A model generated the notes under the pieces. The model saw only the letters and a list, made by a program, of their open reading frames with translations, was not told where the DNA came from and made no database searches. Shown piece by piece: positions 63,930 through 64,000 of a stretch of DNA of 64,000 bases. The position numbers were made by a program, and so were the translations under genes. Each line of letters opens with the position of its first letter. The stretch's first letter is position 1. Source of the DNA: Fictibacillus terranigra (lineage in GTDB: Bacteria; Bacillota; Bacilli; Bacillales; Fictibacillaceae); the NCBI RefSeq assembly GCF_030412265.1, contig NZ_JAUHLN010000002.1, positions 744,001 through 808,000 of the forward strand, read 5' to 3'.

Positions 63930-64000
63930 ATCCTTCTCCTTTGCTTACCGTTTTCTCTATCATAACAAGTTAATTGAAATTTGCCGATAAAAAAACCCGT

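Overview
The window is chromosomal DNA from an endospore-forming member of the Bacillales. Spore-coat genes of the CotX/CotV/CotW type, prpE, yjbM, yjbH, spx, mecA, coiA, med-comZ and yjzC/yjzD all occur in an order that mirrors the Bacillus subtilis argC-to-cotX region read backwards. The proteins are clearly diverged from B. subtilis; I would guess Fictibacillus or a near relative, but I cannot prove the genus. I see no tRNA, rRNA, prophage, transposase or CRISPR array.

Region 1 (1-12.4 kb) is accessory and looks dedicated to the spore surface. Small coat genes (CotX, CotW, CotV types) are followed by two SDR sugar-nucleotide enzymes, three glycosyltransferases, a complete-looking three-gene aminosugar operon (UDP-GlcNAc 2-epimerase, 4,6-dehydratase and RmlD-like reductase, the combination known for UDP-L-RhaNAc/UDP-L-QuiNAc), two paralogous DUF1796 papain-like proteins, and a tiny protein in which 19 of 71 residues are Cys. 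Sigma-K-like promoter elements recur in front of these genes. My reading is a mother-cell-expressed spore glycosylation and crust module; this is the part most worth follow-up.

Region 2 (12.4-33.6 kb) is the conserved block: fabI with a FapR operator, a small zinc ribbon, a YjbQ-type K+/H+ antiporter, an extra FtsW/RodA protein, prpE, an RluA-family pseudouridine synthase, NAD kinase, RelQ-type (p)ppGpp synthetase, UPF0738, a CYTH protein, a lytic transglycosylase, truncated haemoglobin and the Spx adaptor YjbH, then PepF, CoiA, MecA, a TerC protein, Spx, a GNAT protein, a long UbiD-type decarboxylase, an HD protein and DegV. Redox and proteolysis control (YjbH, Spx, MecA) and competence (CoiA, MecA, later Med/ComZ) dominate.

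Region 3 (33.6-50.9 kb) holds the oppABCDF peptide transporter, trpS under a tryptophan T-box, YjbA, fabHF with its own FapR site, a YppG-like protein, med-comZ, an SDR protein, a hydrolase-fold protein lacking its nucleophile, YjzD, an M20 amidohydrolase, YjzC and a Gln/Tyr-rich protein.

Region 4 (50.9-64 kb) is the arginine operon argC-J-B-D-carA-carB-argF, tightly packed with overlapping starts and stops behind one strong sigma-A promoter, then the molybdopterin genes moeA-mobB-moaE-moaD (same strand) and a YitV-type esterase. Many start codons were moved inward from the longest reading frame because a clear Shine-Dalgarno sequence sits before an internal ATG, GTG or TTG.
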